Source: JACPXH01 sp964409225 (lineage in GTDB: Bacteria; Patescibacteriota; Minisyncoccia; JACPXH01). Taken from it: a stretch of DNA of 23,022 nucleotides. Shown here one piece after another: positions 21,008 through 23,022 of the stretch. Under the pieces are notes generated by a model, which saw only the letters and a list, made by a program, of their open reading frames with translations, did not search any database and was not told the DNA's origin. The position numbers were made by a program, and so were the translations under genes. The stretch lies in the NCBI GenBank assembly GCA_964409225.1, contig CAYPCM010000013.1, positions 1 to 23,022 on the forward strand, given 5' to 3'. The number at the start of each line of letters is the position of its first letter. The stretch's first letter is position 1.

Positions 21008-21044
21008 GCGCCCGCGTCATCTTGACGCGGGCGCCTCTGTTTTC
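21008..21044 (+). terminator. Rho-independent terminator before rmuC
   Basis: A 12-bp perfect stem GCGCCCGCGTCA / TGACGCGGGCGC (21008-21034) with a TCT loop, followed by CTCTGTTTTC. It ends the coiled-coil gene's transcript. Confidence 0.85.
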
Positions 21045-21055
21045 AGGGGGGATTT

Positions 21056-21064
21056 TGGTATACT
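21056..21064 (+). promoter_or_regulatory. Extended -10 promoter of rmuC, predicted leaderless
   Basis: TGGTATACT (TGn + TATACT at 21059-21064). Only 6 bases (GGGGCC) separate it from ATG 21071, so transcription should start at the ATG. The -35 region (TCTGTT) is poor, as tolerated by extended -10 promoters. Confidence 0.6.
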
Positions 21065-21070
21065 GGGGCC

Positions 21071-22144
21071 ATGGATTCCGCGTTGCTCGGTCTTGGCGCC
21101 GTCATGCTCGCCGTGCTTGCGTTCGGCTTTTTCATTCTGTTCCGGCGGCTTGCCCGATTGGAGCAGGGGAGGGCTGCTGATCCGATGCTGCAATTTATGA
21201 AAGACGCGCTTGACCGTATCGAGGCGACGCGCCGGGAAGTGCAGGGCACGTTGAACGAACGGTTCGATCAGTCCGCCCGCCTCATGCAGGTGCAACTTGG
21301 CGAGAGTGCGAAAATCGTGCGGGATGTTACGGAGAAACTGGTTAAACTCGACGAGACCAACCGACAGGTCGTCAATTTTGCCGATCAGCTTAAAAACCTG
21401 CAAGACATTTTGAAAAATCCGAAGCAGCGAGGGGTCTTGGGCGAGTACTATCTCGAGACCGTCCTCAAGAACGTGCTGCCGCCGGACTCGTTCCAGATGC
21501 AGTATGCGTTTCGGGACGGCACGATTGTGGATGCGGCCATTTTTGTGAAAGACAAGATTATTCCGGTTGACTCAAAGTTTTCGCTCGAAAACTATAATCG
21601 CATCCTGGAATCGCGCGATCCGGCCGAGCGTGAACGGTACGAAAAACTGTTCCGGCAGGATTTAAAAAACCGCATTGACGAGACCGCGAAGTACGTCAAA
21701 CCGTCTGAAGGCACCATGGATTTTGCTTTCATGTTTATTCCGGCCGAAGCGGTGTTTTATGATTTGCTCGTCAATAAAGTTGGGGTGGTCGAAGCGCAGG
21801 ATTTGATCGAATACGCATTTAAAGAACGGCACGTCATTATTGTTTCTCCCACCTCGTTCCTCGCGTACTTACAGACGGTTCTGCAAGGGTTGCGGGCCTT
21901 GCAAATTGAAGAATCGGCCAAAGAGATCCGTCAGCGCGTGGAGGACTTGGGCAAGCACCTGACGAGCTACGAAACGTATATGAAAAAACTTGGCACGCAT
22001 CTCGGCACGACCGTGAACACCTACAACACCGCGTATAAAGAGCTCGGCAAGGTGGACAAGGACGTGATGCGCATTACCGGCACGGCCGTAGGCACTGAAC
22101 CGATGGTTTTGCCGCGGCCAATGGAGGAGGAAGAGGAACTTTAG
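21071..22144 (+). CDS. rmuC: RmuC-family DNA recombination protein
   Basis: A 357-residue protein: an N-terminal membrane helix (about 5-24), a coiled-coil stretch (about 35-110) and the RmuC nuclease-like domain with RGVLGEYYLETVLKNVLPPD, IIPVDSKFSLENYNRI and the helical region FMFIPAEAVFYDLL. RmuC proteins limit inversion at short inverted repeats in E. coli and belong to the PD-(D/E)xK nuclease-like group; the D and K of PVDSK are the candidate active site. It is interesting beside a genome region full of inverted repeats, though no direct link is shown. An acidic tail EEEEEL ends the protein. Confidence 0.9.
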   Translation: MDSALLGLGAVMLAVLAFGFFILFRRLARLEQGRAADPMLQFMKDALDRIEATRREVQGTLNERFDQSARLMQVQLGESAKIVRDVTEKLVKLDETNRQVVNFADQLKNLQDILKNPKQRGVLGEYYLETVLKNVLPPDSFQMQYAFRDGTIVDAAIFVKDKIIPVDSKFSLENYNRILESRDPAERERYEKLFRQDLKNRIDETAKYVKPSEGTMDFAFMFIPAEAVFYDLLVNKVGVVEAQDLIEYAFKERHVIIVSPTSFLAYLQTVLQGLRALQIEESAKEIRQRVEDLGKHLTSYETYMKKLGTHLGTTVNTYNTAYKELGKVDKDVMRITGTAVGTEPMVLPRPMEEEEEL

Positions 22145-22151
22145 GTTTTCT

Positions 22152-22559
22152 ATGGCGTTTGAGCTGTTGCGGTCGGTGGTCCAACGACTGGGCGTGTGGT
22201 TACTAGCGGCACTGCCGGCCGACGCCTTTTGGCGCCGGCCGGCACCTGTGGCCGCGCTTGCGGCGGGCCTGCTCGTGAATATAGGCACCTGGGTGGGGCT
22301 TTTCTTTTCCCTCCCCACAAGCCCATTTCCGTTTACGCTCCACTACACCGCGGCCCTCGGCGCTGATTTCTTTGGTCGGCGGGCTGATCTTTTTACGATC
22401 CCGGCTATTGGCTTGTTTCTCCTTGCGCTCAACGCGTTCGTGGCGGTCTGGCTGTGGGAGCGCGAACGGATGTTCGCCGCGCTCGTTCTCGGTTTTACGC
22501 CGTTTGTGCAGATGGGGCTTGCCGCGGGGAGCATGTTTTTGATCATGGCGAACGTGTAA
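22152..22559 (+). CDS. Small integral membrane protein, function unknown
   Basis: A 135-residue protein with about three membrane segments (around residues 34-54, 83-103 and 112-133). It begins 7 bases after the rmuC stop and is probably cotranscribed. Charged loop residues (WERER, FFGRRADLF) lie between segments. No conserved catalytic motif is seen and the family is not recognised. Confidence 0.65.
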   Translation: MAFELLRSVVQRLGVWLLAALPADAFWRRPAPVAALAAGLLVNIGTWVGLFFSLPTSPFPFTLHYTAALGADFFGRRADLFTIPAIGLFLLALNAFVAVWLWERERMFAALVLGFTPFVQMGLAAGSMFLIMANV

Positions 22560-22566
22560 CCCTTCG

Positions 22567-22595
22567 TTGACGTAGGCTCGGTTTTCGGCTACATT
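22567..22595 (+). promoter_or_regulatory. Promoter of rplU
   Basis: -35 TTGACG (22567-22572), 17-nt spacer, -10 TACATT (22590-22595). Predicted start near 22602 leaves a leader of about 100 bases before the rplU ATG. Confidence 0.6.
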
Positions 22596-22649
22596 TGGTT
22601 GGTTGGTTTTTATCGTCTTTTGCGGTCTTTATGTTCGTAGTCATTAAAA

Positions 22650-22681
22650 CCCCGCATGTATCGCTACGCGATACAACGGGG
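22650..22681 (+). promoter_or_regulatory. Hairpin in the rplU leader
   Basis: A two-part stem: outer CCCCG/CGGGG (22650-22654 with 22677-22681) and inner GTATCGC/GCGATAC (22658-22664 with 22668-22674) around a TAC loop. It ends 19 bases before the rplU ATG. It is a plausible autoregulatory site of the bL21 operon; it does not match any leader I can name. Confidence 0.5.
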
Positions 22682-22700
22682 CAAGCCGGCGGTAACTAAT

Positions 22701-23022
22701 ATGGCGCAATTCGCGGTAATCAAAACCGGTGGTAAGCAGTACTTGGTTGAGCCGGGCCAGAAACTGAAAATCGAAAAACTCGCCGCGGAGGCGGGCAAGG
22801 ACATTGTGCTTGACGAGGTGTTACTGGTGGGCGATGAAAAGAACATTGAAGTCGGCACGCCGCAGGTGAAGGGTGCGCAGGTTACGGCCAAGGTTTTGCA
22901 GCAAGGCCGGGCCAAGAAAGTCATTGTGTTTCACTATCGGGCCAAAACCCGCTACCACAAGAAAGCCGGCCACCGGCAGCCGTTTACCGAGGTGGAGATT
23001 ACGAAAATCAGCGCGGGAAAGT
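22701..23022 (+). CDS. rplU: 50S ribosomal protein bL21, cut by the window end
   Basis: 107 codons are visible and the frame is still open at the window edge. The opening MAQFAVIKTGGKQYLVEPGQ is the bL21 signature, followed by VLLVGDE, VGTPQVKGAQV and the C-terminal FHYRAKTRYHKKAGHRQPFT. bL21 is usually about 103 residues, so only a few residues are missing. rpmA (bL27) would be expected next. It follows the promoter and hairpin leader described above. Confidence 0.95.
   Translation, partial: MAQFAVIKTGGKQYLVEPGQKLKIEKLAAEAGKDIVLDEVLLVGDEKNIEVGTPQVKGAQVTAKVLQQGRAKKVIVFHYRAKTRYHKKAGHRQPFTEVEITKISAGK

Overview
This window looks like chromosome from a member of the Candidate Phyla Radiation (Patescibacteria, probably a Parcubacteria-type lineage), with moderately high GC. 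That placement is inference. It rests on a very short EF-Ts, an RF1 without its N-terminal domain, a Mur ligase without the usual N-terminal substrate domain, a wHTH+Cas2-like (PaaX-like) gene of the type common in these genomes, a DM13 lipid/membrane-anchored protein, and many small membrane-anchored proteins of unknown function. TGA, TAA and TAG all serve as stops, so UGA is not recoded here.

Layout. 1-1250: a MITE-like hairpin element, then a leftward lipoprotein gene with its own promoter and terminator. 1251-7531: a rightward copper/redox block: thioredoxin-like protein, a 286-bp GC-rich inverted-repeat element, DoxX-like protein, a CcdA-type thiol transporter fused to two His-rich HxHP modules, a CuA-like cupredoxin, a Cu(I) P-type ATPase (CopA) and a CopZ chaperone. 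7592-8257: a PaaX/Cas2-like gene bracketed by two nearly identical palindromes; a third, perfect copy of the palindrome lies at 20208-20243. 8319-10140: leftward genes for a membrane protein, RF1 and bL31. 10288-10339: two divergent promoters that share one self-complementary -35 hexamer. 10348-12299: rightward rpsB-tsf and a TPR protein, followed by tRNA-Thr and tRNA-Tyr. 12575-13033: DM13 protein, apparently from a leaderless transcript. 13201-18636: a dcw-type cell-wall cluster (MraZ boxes, mraZ, rsmH, ftsL-like, ftsI/PBP, murF), interrupted by a second GC-rich repeat in its 5' leader, an AT-rich repeat, and a 100-N assembly gap that is almost certainly false. 18720-20200: zinc-ribbon protein, tRNA-Glu, a small protein and 3-methyladenine DNA glycosylase. 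20403-22559: a coiled-coil protein, RmuC and a membrane protein. 22701 to the window end: rplU (incomplete) behind a structured leader.

How the parts fit. The copper block couples a predicted inner-membrane disulfide/electron relay (thioredoxin-like, DoxX, CcdA) to surface copper ligands (HxHP modules, cupredoxin) and cytosolic copper delivery and export (CopZ, CopA). The dcw block has a canonical promoter with five 10-bp MraZ boxes just downstream. Translation genes are arranged so that rpsB-tsf and rpmE-prfA fire from a single symmetric promoter region. The most unusual signal is the palindrome family around the Cas2-like gene, which resembles a REP/RAYT arrangement but with a Cas2-fold protein. 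No CRISPR array or cas1 is visible.
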